Source: Aurantiochytrium sp. KH105
Lineage: Eukaryota; Sar; Bigyra; Thraustochytrida; Thraustochytriidae
Direction: 5' to 3'
Length of the DNA stretch: 64,000 nt
Assembly (NCBI GenBank): GCA_003116975.1
Contig: BGKB01000107.1
Coordinates: 124,001-188,000 of the forward strand
In this document: positions 35,487 to 45,836 of the stretch, piece by piece
Position numbering within the stretch: position 1 is the first letter of the stretch
Layout: each line of letters opens with the position of its first letter
Program-made: the position numbers and the translations under genes
Notes under the pieces: model-generated
The model's input: only the letters and a program-made list of their open reading frames with translations
The model's database searches: none
Told to the model about the DNA's origin: nothing

Positions 35487-38400
35487 TCACGCCCACAAGG
35501 TCTTGACATTCTCAGGAAGCTTCCCGAGGGTCTCGGACTGGGAGAGCGCGAGTCGGGTCTCCGCCTGTCGCAAAAGCTGCGACAGACGGTCACGGTTCGT
35601 CTGCGATGTGCGCAAATAGTCGTCGCGCTGCGTCGCAGACTCCTTGAGCTGGCTCTCCAGCTTCTCGAGGCGTCGCGTGCGCGTGAGCTGCTGCTTTTGG
35701 GTTGCAATGGGATCACATTGCGTCATGTGGGACTCGCATGCGGTGACATTGTACACGAGAACCTGAAGCTGCTGTTCGAGATTCTTTTCCTTGACACGTG
35801 CGAATTCTAGGTGGGTAACGGCGTCGGTCGCTTCGGCCGACTTGAGGAGAAGACGCAAATTCAAGAGCGCCTTGTGCGCTGCGAGCTGTTCCTTTACCGA
35901 TAAAAGGATTCCTCGCAGGTCACCTTCTTGATCACCCTTGCGTTCAATGAGTTGTTGAAGTTCAGCGAGGCGCTCCAGCTCCGAAGCATGCCGAGCAAGC
36001 TCTCCTCGTGCAAGCCGGACCTCGTGCTCTTTCCGCTCGAGCGCCTTTTCCGCATTTTCAGCCTTGACGCGCCAAGACTCTGCGCTTGTTTGTAGGGCTC
36101 GCAGAGACGACTTGCTTTCCTCGCTGATGCGTTCGAGAGACGTGCCGTGCTCCTGACGGGCTTTCTTCAATTCCTGGCGCGCTCTGTCCAGTTCTTGGCG
36201 AGCGAGATCAAGCTCCTGGCGCGTCGTCTCCGTTTCGATTTTCGCGGCGGCTGCGTCGCGAGACGCTGCCATCGCGCGACTCTCGAGTTCTGCGCGGGCA
36301 TGTGCTCCTTCTCGAGTTGCGGCAGACTTTGCTTGCTCTGCGGCTTGCTCAACTTGGAGGGCAAACTCTTTTCGCTCGCGCGTGCGAGTTTCTTCGAGGT
36401 CCTTTTGCTCAGCTCGCGCCTTGGCGAGATCGCCTTGGGCATTCTCGAGGGCTTTCGTGCGCGCTGCTGATTCTTCTTGGGCGTTTGCCAACGCCTTTTG
36501 CGTCGCATCTGTGCGGCGTTGCTCCTCTTTGTAAGCGTCTTCAAGGGAACTTGCAAGATTCCGAGCTGTCTCAAGCTCCTGCTCAAGAGTCTGACGCGCA
36601 TGTTGCGCATCTTCAACTTCGATGCGTCTAGCTTCTACCTCGGCCCTTGCATCGGTGATCGCGCGTTCAAGTGTGGTTTGCGTGGACTTTGCATCATTGA
36701 GTTTGGCGTTAAATGCTGCGCGATCTTCTTCGGCCGCTCTTTGGGCCTTTTGCGCACGCTCAAGAGCCTCGGTGAGGCTTTGTTTCTCCTTGGCGAGATT
36801 TGCGTCGTGCTGAGCAAGTGCGCTGGCGTGTATTTCCTGATTCCTCTGCGCGGCCATTTGTGCAACCTGCTGCTCCTTCGCAAGAGATGCTTGCGCCACT
36901 TCAACTTCGGCACGTATTGATTGTAGCTCCACGTGCGTGGCTTCGCGGGCTGCGTTTGCGCTTTCGAGATCAGCTTTAATTTCAGCCTCTTGCTCGCTGA
37001 GCATGGCGCACTTTCTTTCCCAGACTTTGGACTCTTCAAGCGCGCGGTTCAGGTGCTCCGATAATGAGGTGGTCTTGGCGCACTCTGCGCTGAGACGACT
37101 GGCCATATTTTCTACATCTCGACGCGCTCGCCTCTCTGCTTCGCGAACCTTGACGAGCTCAGCATTCAGACCAAGCGCCTTCTCGTCAGCAACACGTGAT
37201 TTTTCGCGTTCCATATCTGTCACCTTGAGACGCGTGCCCATTTGCGACTCCATGTCAAGAAGTCTAGCTTGAAGTCGTCGCACCTCAAGCCGGAGCTCCT
37301 TGCTCTCCATGTTCCTTGCAAGAGACTTTTGCTTGATGGACTGATAATGCTGCTTGAGCTGGTCATCTTTGGCTCGGATCTGATCCTTGAGCGAGCTCAC
37401 GTGAAGCTCATTCTGCTTTTGAGCAGAGATATAGTGCTCTTCAGCTGTATGCAAAGACGCCCGTGTCTTTTGCAGCTCAGCTTCGAGGCCGCTGACTCTT
37501 TCTTCTGATTCACGTAAGCGAGCAACGAGCTCAGGATCGGAAGTCAGTGTCACAGCAGCAGCAGCAGCAGCACCAGCAGCAGCAGAAGTGCGTCCCTCGA
37601 TAAGGCCGACTTGCTGAGAGGGTGTGTCAGCCTTTTCAGCTGCGGGGGACGCTGCTCTCGGTCTCTCGGTGGTTGTTCGATTTGAGGCAGGCTCACTTTC
37701 TGCAAGCTCGTGCGCACGTGGCTGGTCGGTGAGTCGTTGTTCCTGATTCTGCTCTTGCGCACTTGTTTCCCTTTCTTTGGCAAGGGCTAGTTGGGCCTCA
37801 AGCTGAGCCGTGCGCTGCGACAGCCTACTCTGCGTGTGTTGGAGCTGACTGGTGGTGAGTTTGAGCGTCGTTCGGACACGCTGGAGTTCTTGCTCGGCGC
37901 GCTGAAAGCTTCGTTCGAGCTCTTTGACTTTTTGCTGAGCTGCTGACTTGCCTTGCGCTGCATCGCGATACTTTCGAACCTCGTCCTTGCGCGCTCGTGA
38001 CTCTGCATCTTTAGCCAAGAGTTGCGCTTCCTTCTCCCGAAGTTCCTGTTGCGCAGACAAAAGGTTCTCTTGCAGTCGTTGTAGCTCGGCAGATTGAAGA
38101 CGCAGATCCTCACTCAAGGTCGGTCGTCGTGTCAATGTCGATGTTGAGCCAAAGACGGATCGTGAGGATACCAACGCATCTGGTGTCGTGGGCAACGCCT
38201 TGGTCGGGAGAAAGACGCTATGGTTGTTCCCTTTTGGCTGCTGGATTACATTTCGCTGTTGTCGTCGAAGTGTGGATGGAGCAGGCTCTCTGGGAGTGAT
38301 TAGAGACGTGGTTGGAAAGTGATGCAATTTGCGATGCTCGAAGCTCTGCTTTTCGAGCTGGTTTCGTTGCAGGCTATGCTGTGCGTTGCCGAGATATTGT

Positions 38401-38513
38401 TTCTGCCGATGAGGTGTCGTTTGCGAGAACTCGCCATGCTCACGCTCTCCGTCTCTGCTATGCGTCTGTGGACCTCGGCCCGAGGCATCGAGGGCAGGAA
38501 AGCTGGTGGACAT
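35487..38513 (-). CDS. Large coiled-coil protein (1008 aa), family unknown
   Basis: Residues 1-125 are Gln/Ser/Arg-rich and probably disordered. From about 130 to 1000 almost the whole chain is charged heptad coiled coil (for example LQRLQENLLSAQQELREKEAQLL, LDLARQELDRARQELKKARQEH), broken near 280-330 by an Ala run (AAAGAAAAAA) encoded by a CAG-type repeat at about 37555-37590. Such rods serve as centrosomal, Golgi or cytoskeletal scaffolds; nothing here decides which. No motor or catalytic domain. Divergent from the proton-channel gene. Confidence 0.8.
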   Translation of the reverse strand: MSTSFPALDASGRGPQTHSRDGEREHGEFSQTTPHRQKQYLGNAQHSLQRNQLEKQSFEHRKLHHFPTTSLITPREPAPSTLRRQQRNVIQQPKGNNHSVFLPTKALPTTPDALVSSRSVFGSTSTLTRRPTLSEDLRLQSAELQRLQENLLSAQQELREKEAQLLAKDAESRARKDEVRKYRDAAQGKSAAQQKVKELERSFQRAEQELQRVRTTLKLTTSQLQHTQSRLSQRTAQLEAQLALAKERETSAQEQNQEQRLTDQPRAHELAESEPASNRTTTERPRAASPAAEKADTPSQQVGLIEGRTSAAAGAAAAAAVTLTSDPELVARLRESEERVSGLEAELQKTRASLHTAEEHYISAQKQNELHVSSLKDQIRAKDDQLKQHYQSIKQKSLARNMESKELRLEVRRLQARLLDMESQMGTRLKVTDMEREKSRVADEKALGLNAELVKVREAERRARRDVENMASRLSAECAKTTSLSEHLNRALEESKVWERKCAMLSEQEAEIKADLESANAAREATHVELQSIRAEVEVAQASLAKEQQVAQMAAQRNQEIHASALAQHDANLAKEKQSLTEALERAQKAQRAAEEDRAAFNAKLNDAKSTQTTLERAITDARAEVEARRIEVEDAQHARQTLEQELETARNLASSLEDAYKEEQRRTDATQKALANAQEESAARTKALENAQGDLAKARAEQKDLEETRTRERKEFALQVEQAAEQAKSAATREGAHARAELESRAMAASRDAAAAKIETETTRQELDLARQELDRARQELKKARQEHGTSLERISEESKSSLRALQTSAESWRVKAENAEKALERKEHEVRLARGELARHASELERLAELQQLIERKGDQEGDLRGILLSVKEQLAAHKALLNLRLLLKSAEATDAVTHLEFARVKEKNLEQQLQVLVYNVTACESHMTQCDPIATQKQQLTRTRRLEKLESQLKESATQRDDYLRTSQTNRDRLSQLLRQAETRLALSQSETLGKLPENVKTLWA

Positions 38514-39390
38514 GTCTTCCTTGTCGAGTCTGCGAACTCACGCGCGCTTGGTGCGGCCAGCCACGTAGGCGCAGCACGCGCCCGTACGCGGCGCGAACCT
38601 TTCGTGTCCAAACCAGTCTACTTGCGCGTCTTCGGCCCATGCACGACGAGGGCGCCGTGGCCGTGTCGCTTCAATACTTGCGCGCTCGTCCACCCCACGG
38701 TCCGGGCCAAAGTTGCTCGCTGCCTAGTAGATCCGGCAACAACTTCTTTCACTCATTCTCACATCATGATGATCGAAGCACACACACACACCTCCTCGTC
38801 CGTGCATGTGGCCTTATCCCACGACACAGCTCACTCTTGTATTTCATTCGATGAATTCACCTTACTCACAGTGCCAGGCATGCATGCCCATACACACCCT
38901 CACTGTCAGAATCTTGGGATGAGGAGAAATGACTCGAATTTATTTATGATCAGCCCGGGTAGCAAGAGGCTGGCTCGCTGGCTGCCTCTGTCAGGCAGGC
39001 GAGTCGCAGCGGCCGCCGCCAGCGGCGACCGCGCTCTTGCGTAACCGATATTTTTCTTTCTGTTGAATTTGGGTTGCGCAGCCCTTCATCGGGCCTCGTT
39101 CGCTCAACGGGCCCAACGGAATGCGATTCTCTGCGCCACGCACGCACGCGCGAGAGAGCGAAGCGGGGCTGTCGCAGTGCGGCAAGCTGCGGCGAAGGGG
39201 GCTCCGCGCGCGAGGGTTCGGCACACGCGCCGTGGGAGGCAAGAGACCGAAGCTCCACTTGGTCCAGGGAGAAAGAGGGGTGGGATCTGCAAGCTGTTTG
39301 TCCCATCGAGGGCTTTCCAGGCGGAGAGATATAGACCTTCTTCGCCCGCGCAAGCCCACTGATCTGGACAGACCCGCGCCAAAGAGGAGA
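38514..39390. promoter_or_regulatory. Divergent promoter interval upstream of the Hv1-like gene
   Basis: 877 bp between two divergent starts. It includes an ACACAC run near 38780-38792 and GGCTGGCTCGCTGGCTG near 38967-38983. The plus-strand frame is open from 39121 into the gene, but I place the start at 39391. Frames across 38319-39044 look like composition shadows. Confidence 0.45.
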
Positions 39391-40683
39391 ATGCAGGCAC
39401 GGGAGCGCGAAAGTGCTGGCAACGCGAGCACTTCGCAGAGCGGCGAAAAGGTTTCCCAGGATGATCGTGTAGCCAAGAACAAAGACATGTCTGATGAGGC
39501 AGACAAAGGTTCTTCCTTTTCTTCTTCTTCTTCTTCTTCTTCTTCTTCTTCTTCTTCTTCGTCGTCGTCCCCCTCGTCCTCCTCATCTTCCGGAGGTTTG
39601 CTCGAAAGACTCGGCGCAATGCTGCAAACTCAAGAGCTTCAGTTTGTCTTGGTTGTCCTGATCGTGGTTGACTTTCTGAGCGCGTTTTACATGCTTTTTG
39701 CAGACGCCAAGGGGTGGGAAACGCCGTTTCTCAAGGTTCTCGAGTACCAGTCGGGAATGGCACTCCTGGCCTATGCGCTTGAGATTGGTCTCATTCTCGT
39801 GGCTTTTCGAGGAGAAGTTTTCGCCCACCTTGGGTATTCTCTCGACATGATGTTGGTGGGGATCATGTTCTACGGTGTCCTTTCGACGGCTTCTTGGGCC
39901 ACAGCCGCACGTCTCTTGAACGTCTTTCGTCTCTGGCGTGCTGTGCGCATGGTGAATGCGGCACTTTTGGCACAAGAACAGGAAGTTGCGCGCACACGCG
40001 GAGAAGTGAGTTTGCTCAATGAAAAGATTGAGGCCCTCAAGCTCAAGGCGAAGCGCGCCGACTTGGCACACAAACGTGAAGTGGACAAGAACAAGCGTTT
40101 GGAGCAGAATTTCCGCGCACAGCGCGATGAGCTTGATACGTTGCGAGAGGCTCTGCAGATTGCAGCGCAAACAATGGCCAAGGTCCAAGGTCTTGAAGGC
40201 ATCGCCGACTTGATGGGCGAGCAGGACCAGCTGGAACTGGCCAAGGCCGCGCAAGAGGAGGAGGAGGAGGAGGAGGACGACGACGACGAAGACGAAGATG
40301 ACGACGATGGCGACAATGAGGGAGTGGAAGATTTGCTCGAGAACAAGAGTGCTCGGGATCGCCATCGCAAGAGGACAGGTGCGTCCCGCCTTGTAGGAGA
40401 ACAAAGCGAATTTGCTCGCAAGTCCAGCACGACGCGATCGCGATTTGGCGCCGTTCCCGAAGAAGATAGCGAGAGCGATAACGACGACGAATTTGCAGAC
40501 TCGAATTCTGGCCCAGAGACAAATGAGACCGCGTCTGTGCCCTCCCAAACACAGTCTCCCCGAGGAAAAGTGGACGCAGATAATGCAGAGCGCGACGTGG
40601 AAGAGCACAAGGAAACAAGTGCAGGGCGAGCGAAGTCGAGACGACCTACAGGCCAAACGCAAACGCGAAGATTGCCCGTTTAA
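39391..40683 (+). CDS. HVCN1: Voltage-gated proton channel (Hv1-like) with long coiled-coil tail
   Basis: 430 residues from the Met at 39391 (MQARERESAGN). After a Ser run there is a four-helix voltage sensor and no pore domain. S1 has Asp94 (VLIVVDFLSAF), matching the Hv1 selectivity Asp. S2 has Glu131 (YALEIGLILVAF) and S3 has Asp152 (YSLDMMLVG); their 21-residue spacing equals that of human E153-D174. S4 reads FRLWRAVRMVN with Arg180, 183 and 186, close to human RLWRVARIIN. The S2 Lys of human Hv1 is Ile135 here. A coiled coil follows (about 195-275), as in dimeric Hv1 but longer, then an acidic Glu/Asp run (about 287-315) and a charged tail. Predicted to pass protons out of the cell or across vacuolar membranes. 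Confidence 0.82.
   Translation: MQARERESAGNASTSQSGEKVSQDDRVAKNKDMSDEADKGSSFSSSSSSSSSSSSSSSSSPSSSSSSGGLLERLGAMLQTQELQFVLVVLIVVDFLSAFYMLFADAKGWETPFLKVLEYQSGMALLAYALEIGLILVAFRGEVFAHLGYSLDMMLVGIMFYGVLSTASWATAARLLNVFRLWRAVRMVNAALLAQEQEVARTRGEVSLLNEKIEALKLKAKRADLAHKREVDKNKRLEQNFRAQRDELDTLREALQIAAQTMAKVQGLEGIADLMGEQDQLELAKAAQEEEEEEEDDDDEDEDDDDGDNEGVEDLLENKSARDRHRKRTGASRLVGEQSEFARKSSTTRSRFGAVPEEDSESDNDDEFADSNSGPETNETASVPSQTQSPRGKVDADNAERDVEEHKETSAGRAKSRRPTGQTQTRRLPV
39518..39562. repeat. In-frame TTC microsatellite encoding poly-Ser
   Basis: About fourteen TTC/TCT units inside the Hv1-like gene, before S1, giving a Ser tract of variable expected length; it continues as TCG/TCC serines to about 39590. 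Confidence 0.9.
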
Positions 40684-41150
40684 AGAGAAAGAGAAAGAAA
40701 AAAGAAAGAGAGAAGAAAGATTTAAAGAAACCCCAAATCGTGTTTGTACCGCTCGACCGCTCCATTTTAGGGAAGAGGTAGAGCAAGATGGAGATAAAGA
40801 CAAGTTGCTCAAGGATGAGCATTTTTCGCAAATCGAGCGCTGGGCAAGAATGCAATTGACCGCCTCCCCAGAAGGAAGCTGAGACAAAGAAAAAGTGAGA
40901 AGGAAAGAAAGGAAAAAGAACAAAAAAAGTCCGGGGAAAGCGGCGAATATAACTTGCGACAAATGCTGATTGTTCAAGGCAAACGCCAGCCAGTCAATGA
41001 GAGGACAAGAAGAAAGGAGCGAGACGCATGGGCACGCTAGCAAGCTAGCAAGCTCGCAAGAATCATGCGCTCCGCTGCTCAGGGGGGGGGGGGGGTCCAG
41101 TCCCAGTACATACTAATGAATAGCAATCTCGCTCGTTTGGAAAGCGCACT
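40684..41150. other. Convergent spacer with G14 run
   Basis: Tail-to-tail between the Hv1-like and eIF3f genes. A-rich (AAAGAAAG runs at 40684-40730 and 40885-40930), GCTAGCAAGCTAGCAAGC near 41036-41056, and a run of 14 G at 41082-41095. No gene supported. Confidence 0.6.
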
Positions 41151-42080
41151 TTAGACGGTCGAGGTCTTGGCAATACGTTCCGCAACAGCGAGCTGTGTCC
41201 GCGTCAGGTTCGAAAGGTAGACAACCATGAGGAGATCCTGGAGGTTGCTACGGAAGGACTTCTCGAAGACTGCAGGCTCGATGCGCGGGACCATGGAGAT
41301 GACGCTGGCAATTTTTGAGCCGGTCTTGTAGTCCGGAGTCTTGCGCTTGGCAACAACGTCATCAACGTAAGCAGAAACGTTCTCGAGCATTGTGAGCAAA
41401 CGGGTCATGGACTGCTCGAGGTTCTCCACCTCGGTGTTGATCTGCTTCGAGTCCTGGAGCTGCTGGGACTGGTCGAAGCGGCTCTTGGAGGCCTTGATCA
41501 TGAGGTCGAGGCCAATGCGCTCCTTTTCTGAGGCCTGGAGCTCGACCTTGAGCTGCACAAAGGATGCCGCGAGCACGCTCTCGCCGAGCTTGACGGTCTC
41601 GCTCATAAAAGCCTTGACACCAAGCACGTTGTTTGCAAGCGAGGTGTCGACGACAACGTGAAGGGGGTCCCCGCACTCGGCGCTGTAAAAGTCTTGGATT
41701 AGGCAGCTCTGCTGGTTGATGAGGACACCCTGGCCCGGGGTGGTGGCGTACCATCCAAGAACCTCTTCGTTGCTGTTGACTTGGCGGTGAAGGTCGAGCA
41801 TCTGCTGCAGGTAGTCCTTGCCCACGGCCACCTCCTCATCGCCCTGCTCCACGTGCGGCACGGGGAAGCAGTTCTTAACCACGAGCTGGCCGGTTGCGGT
41901 CCTCGTGCCCAGGAGAGTGCCAATGACGCGCTGCTGGCCCTCGTTGCGGTGAATAAAGTGGTCAAGGATGGCAAAGAGCACCACGGGGTGCATCTTGACC
42001 ACCTGCCGCGCCGTCTCCACCATCTTGAAGGGCGCCTCCTCGCCTGCTGCCGCCGTCGCCGTCGCGGTGGTCTCTGCCAT
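41151..42080 (-). CDS. EIF3F: Translation initiation factor eIF3 subunit F
   Basis: 309 residues from the Met at 42080 (MAETTATATAA); the frame opens to 42398 but that part is GC-rich 5' sequence. An MPN domain spans about 20-150 (VVKMHPVVLFAILDHFIHRNEGQ, VIGTLLG, EEVLGWYATTPGQ), followed by the conserved MPN C-terminal helices (VENLEQSMTRLLTMLENVSAYVDDV, LQDLLMVVYLSNLTRTQL). The JAMM metal site (His-x-His...Asp) is absent, as in other eIF3f, so it is structural within eIF3. Complete and close to usual length. Confidence 0.93.
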   Translation of the reverse strand: MAETTATATAAAGEEAPFKMVETARQVVKMHPVVLFAILDHFIHRNEGQQRVIGTLLGTRTATGQLVVKNCFPVPHVEQGDEEVAVGKDYLQQMLDLHRQVNSNEEVLGWYATTPGQGVLINQQSCLIQDFYSAECGDPLHVVVDTSLANNVLGVKAFMSETVKLGESVLAASFVQLKVELQASEKERIGLDLMIKASKSRFDQSQQLQDSKQINTEVENLEQSMTRLLTMLENVSAYVDDVVAKRKTPDYKTGSKIASVISMVPRIEPAVFEKSFRSNLQDLLMVVYLSNLTRTQLAVAERIAKTSTV

Positions 42081-42952
42081 CTTCTTCAATCTGCAATCTG
42101 CCGTCGGGGTCTGCTCCCGCCGCGCAAGAGGCCGTCGACGCGAAGTACTCTTCGGGCCTCCGAGGGACGCCAGTCGTGGGCGGGCGCGCTCCGGCCGGTC
42201 TGTCTCTGCGCGCGCGCGCGAGCTTGTCCTGCCGCCGTGGATACCTCGCCAACTGCTGGCGCGAGGTGGCTTTCCGTGGCTTCGGGCCGCCGACTTTCCG
42301 GCCTTTTTCAAGGCTAGGGGGGTCTTACGCATGGCTACCTGGAGCCGTGCGCGGTCGAGGCGCGCCGCGCACAAATAGACCGTCGAGGGGCAAGGCAAGC
42401 AAGCGACTCATGAAGGGGCCGGGGAAGGGGGAGGTGGGCCGCGTCTCCTCGTGGTTGGCATTTTCCTTGTCATCGTCATTGCCATTGTTCGTTTCATGAT
42501 TGGGAAGATGTATGTAAGGTTTTGTAAATGTTTTGGCGTGCAAAGAATGAATACGTGCTTGGGTGTAAAGAATGGGAGGACTCGATGGGTGCCATGATTC
42601 TTATTATTTTTTTATTTCTTTGGGGGAATTCATCATTCTTTGTTTCTGACAACGTTCATGTGAGCTATCATCAAGTGTTTGACCAGAAAGTGACGATACT
42701 TTCGTTTAGAACTGATCTTCGAAGAAAGAAGCTTGCTGTTGGTTGGTTGCAAAGTGTAGTCGTGTTTGTGTTTGGATTTCATGTATACAATAAATGACAA
42801 AAAGAAGCAAAACAGAAATAGTTTGATGTGATTCTACGCGTGGTGCGTCCTAATTCGCGCCCGCAGTAGAATGAATGAATACAAAGGTAGAAAAAGTCAA
42901 CCAACAACCTCGTAAAAGACGGTGTTGGTGGCGGAGGTGGTTGTGCTTTTCC
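42081..42952. other. Tandem spacer between GNAT and eIF3f genes
   Basis: Holds the eIF3f 5' region (GC-rich, 42081-42400) and an AT-rich stretch (about 42440-42900), probably the 3' end of the GNAT transcript, which runs in from the right. The 89-codon frame at 42528-42797 looks like AT-rich spacer. Confidence 0.5.
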
Positions 42953-43963
42953 TTACAAAGGCAGAGACGGTGTCGATGCTGGAGTGGGATACTCGTCCCC
43001 TTCACCCTCGGTGCAGAGCGACGCCTCGTCATCAAGTTGGCGCGCGAGACTATCGACGACGTCAAGAGGAGAAAGAGGGTCGAATGGCATGGAAACCGGG
43101 CGCAGAGGCAGGGGGAGTCCACCCCGCGCAGCTGCGCGCGCAGCGCGCTGACGACGCCGCTTGGCAGCCTTTTTGCTCAGTTCCCCTCCGGCGACCGAAG
43201 CCAAGGCAGACGGAGCAGAAGCGGAAGCAGACAGCGAAGGCTGCGGCGTCATGTCAGGACGCGTCTTGTGCACAATGGACTTGATGTGAATATTCTCGTT
43301 GAGGACATACCACACGTGGTTACTCGTGTTGACGCAATAAAAGTACGGTTTCCCCTCAAAATCGCCCACGATGCGGCCCTTCCTATTGCGGACAAGCATA
43401 CTCGCGTAAAAGCGTTCCATAATAGTGCTCGTGGGCGCAGGAGAGAGGCGGAAGCCAAGGTGCGAGGGGAAGTCCATGACGCCAGCGCGGTCTTTGTTGC
43501 GCAGGATGGCGTCAGCAATGCGAATGTTCGTTCGCGACAACCAGAACCGAAGTGCCGCGTTGGTGCTTGTAGTCAGGATAGCATCGGTGCCAACGCCCTT
43601 GGCGGCCTCGACGAGCCCTTGAAAGAGCTTTGCGCCCCAGCCGTTGCCCTTGTCGCGCGAAGCAAACCACACAATCTCTACCACAGAGATGCCGGCTTTG
43701 ATCTTGCGCTCGAAGCAAACAGACGCGGCTTGAACGTGGCCATCTTCGTCGACGCAGCCGAGGACGGAACGGACGACGGAGGGGTCCGGCGCGCTGTCCG
43801 CCTCGACACCCGTGCCGATGCTCACCTGTTTCCGGATGTCCTCTTCGCTATCAACAAAGTATGTTTTCAGAATGTCTACCGCTTCGCGGCACGCCTCGGC
43901 GCCGCGCAGTGCCGTCACGCCGCCCACGGACTTCCCCGCGGACGACGTGACAAAGCCATCCAT
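42953..43963 (-). CDS. GNAT-family N-acetyltransferase
   Basis: 336 residues. A GNAT fold is indicated by SVVEIVWFASRDKGNGWGAKLF, where RDKGNGWG (about 103-110) is the acetyl-CoA pyrophosphate-binding loop (Arg/Gln-x-x-Gly-x-Gly/Ala), followed by VGTDAILTTSTNAALRFWLSR, the usual beta5 region with Asn. Residues about 160-240 continue with DFPSHLGFRLS and a hydrophobic strand pair. The C-terminal 90 residues are Ala/Arg/Ser-rich and probably disordered, with a basic KKAAKRRRQR that could be a nuclear signal. Substrate unknown. Same strand as eIF3f; divergent from the gene at 45837. Confidence 0.72.
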   Translation of the reverse strand: MDGFVTSSAGKSVGGVTALRGAEACREAVDILKTYFVDSEEDIRKQVSIGTGVEADSAPDPSVVRSVLGCVDEDGHVQAASVCFERKIKAGISVVEIVWFASRDKGNGWGAKLFQGLVEAAKGVGTDAILTTSTNAALRFWLSRTNIRIADAILRNKDRAGVMDFPSHLGFRLSPAPTSTIMERFYASMLVRNRKGRIVGDFEGKPYFYCVNTSNHVWYVLNENIHIKSIVHKTRPDMTPQPSLSASASAPSALASVAGGELSKKAAKRRRQRAARAAARGGLPLPLRPVSMPFDPLSPLDVVDSLARQLDDEASLCTEGEGDEYPTPASTPSLPL

Positions 43964-45836
43964 CGTGCCTGCCGGGTTCTGATCACGCGCGCTCCTTCCT
44001 CACGCCGCTCGTCTTGGCTCTGTGGCCGCTCGCACGCGGCACGCGCAGACGTTGGCGCGCGACCGGTCTCGCCACGCAAACGGCAGCAGCAGCAGCAGCA
44101 GCAGCCGTAGCCTCAGGCCTTTGCCGTCGTCGTCGTCGTCGTTCTCCTCGTCCTCCGAGGTTGACTGGTTGGCCGGCTTGGCTTTGTCCGGCTTTTTCAA
44201 ACCCACCCTGCCCGCCGGCGCCGCTCAATCCGCGCAGAACCGCGCCGCCCTCGGCGCCCGTTCCGCGCCCGTGCCGCGCGCGCGCCCGTCCCCTCCGCCC
44301 CGTGCCGGCCGCCGCCGCAGCCGCGCGCTGCTCGTCTCCCGCCGCCGCGAGGTCTCGGGCGGCACGCGCTGAGAGCGGGGTTTCACGGCGTTGTCAATTC
44401 GGGTCTGCCTCCTTCTTGGCGGCTGCGGCTTGTACGGTTCGCCTGCTTCTCCTCGTCTCTCGCCGCGACGCCTCACAAGAAGGCCGGGACGGGCCCTCCG
44501 CGCCGCGCGGGTGTTACCGGACCGCGCCGGCTTATTTGTAAATTGGCTTGTCGTGCGCGGGGTCGGGTACGGCAGCGGCGCGGCACGCGCGAGGCGGACC
44601 AGTGACGCCGCAACGTCTCCTTGCCGCGGAGGAGAACACGAAGCCCGCGGAGGCGTCGGAGACGTTGCCGTGGTTGATGGCGACGTCGAAGGCGGCGCTG
44701 TTGGCGAGCAAAGGCGGGTCCGGGGGGGAAGGGAAGAGCTGTGGCGAGAGACAAGGCGACGGTGGCGGCTGACGGACTTGAGGGGAAGCGGGACGGTGGA
44801 GAAGGAAGAGCAAGCGTTGGTATACATGGAGAAGAGTGTAGTCATGTAGAGGGGCCACGCAACAACAAGCTGAGACCAAATGCCACTCCAGCCAGCAGCA
44901 CCAGCAGCACCAGCACCAGCACCAGCACCAGCACCAGCACCAGCACCAGCACCAGCAAGCCAGCCAGCTTGGGCGGTCAGGTGAGGTAAAGTAGATGAAT
45001 CAGACGCTGGCTTCGGGACCAGAGCGGAGAAGATTCTGGCTGGTGTCCGGCACACAAAAATACCACCGTAGGATTTCCGGGAGAAAACGAACGCACATTG
45101 ACTGACCACTGACCATGGTGACCATGGTGGCTTGCACCGTCCAGAAGCAAGCAGTGGTCACCCCAATGTCCCGGCACGACATGGCCAACGCTCGCGATCG
45201 CCAGCCAGCCTGCCCTCGCAGCCTTCCTCGTCACAAAGTTGCCTCGCCCTCCTCCTGGCTGCTGCAGCTGCTGCTGGCTGGCTGGCGACAGCGACCACAT
45301 CTCTCCACGCCACCCCCGATCGCTGCGACACATCCATTGCGGGTTCCGTCGACGCCGACGCCGATGATGCTGCTGACCCGTTGCATTGACGAGACCGCGA
45401 CACGAGGAGAACAAGTCCTGGCTATCGCAATGCAATGCAATGAATGCGAAGCGTGCAATCAATCCATTGTCTTCCGGCCTGAGCGAAAGGCAGCAAACAA
45501 AGCCCGAATCGATCGATCTCCGCGGCGCAGAACCAGCACGACCCGGCCGCGGACGCAGCGGCCAAGGACCTCGAGCCGCGCGGGCGGAGCCGAGACGGCG
45601 CGCGGGGGCGGCGGCAGCGGCGGCGCGGCGGGAGCTGGCGGCGCGAGGCGCAAGGCTCTCGGCGCGGCGCGGAGATACACATCGATTCATCGATCGGCGG
45701 CGGCGCGAACGGCACAAGCCTCGCCGCGAGCGAGGCTGAGCGCCAACGCGAGCGCGCGGAGGCGCGGCGGGAGCGCGGGAGCGGCGCGGCGCGGCGCGGC
45801 AGACTGGCTTCGCCGCGAGAGCCGCGCGCGAGACGC
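43964..45836. other. Long GC-rich divergent interval, no supported gene
   Basis: 1.87 kb. Long frames exist on both strands (for example 44225-45109 minus, 45115-45840 plus) but they overlap each other and encode Pro/Ala/Arg/Ser strings. Contains the ACCAGC repeat at 44895-44957, a TGACCATGG direct repeat at 45110-45127, and AGCCAGCC/GGCTGGCT clusters near 44955, 45201 and 45275. An intron-containing gene cannot be excluded: 44603-44740 plus reads LLAAEENTKPAEASETLPW. Confidence 0.5.
44895..44957. repeat. (ACCAGC)n minisatellite
   Basis: About ten hexamer copies, including CAGC variants at the left end, in the long GC-rich spacer. Confidence 0.92.

Noticed and set aside
38319-39044. 241-codon plus-strand frame
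   Set aside because: Begins inside the antisense of the 1008-residue coiled-coil gene and has no protein-like features.
44225-45109. 294-codon minus-strand frame
   Set aside because: Its start is a Gly/Ala run from the ACCAGC repeat and the rest is Ser/Pro/Arg text; overlapping frames are equally long.
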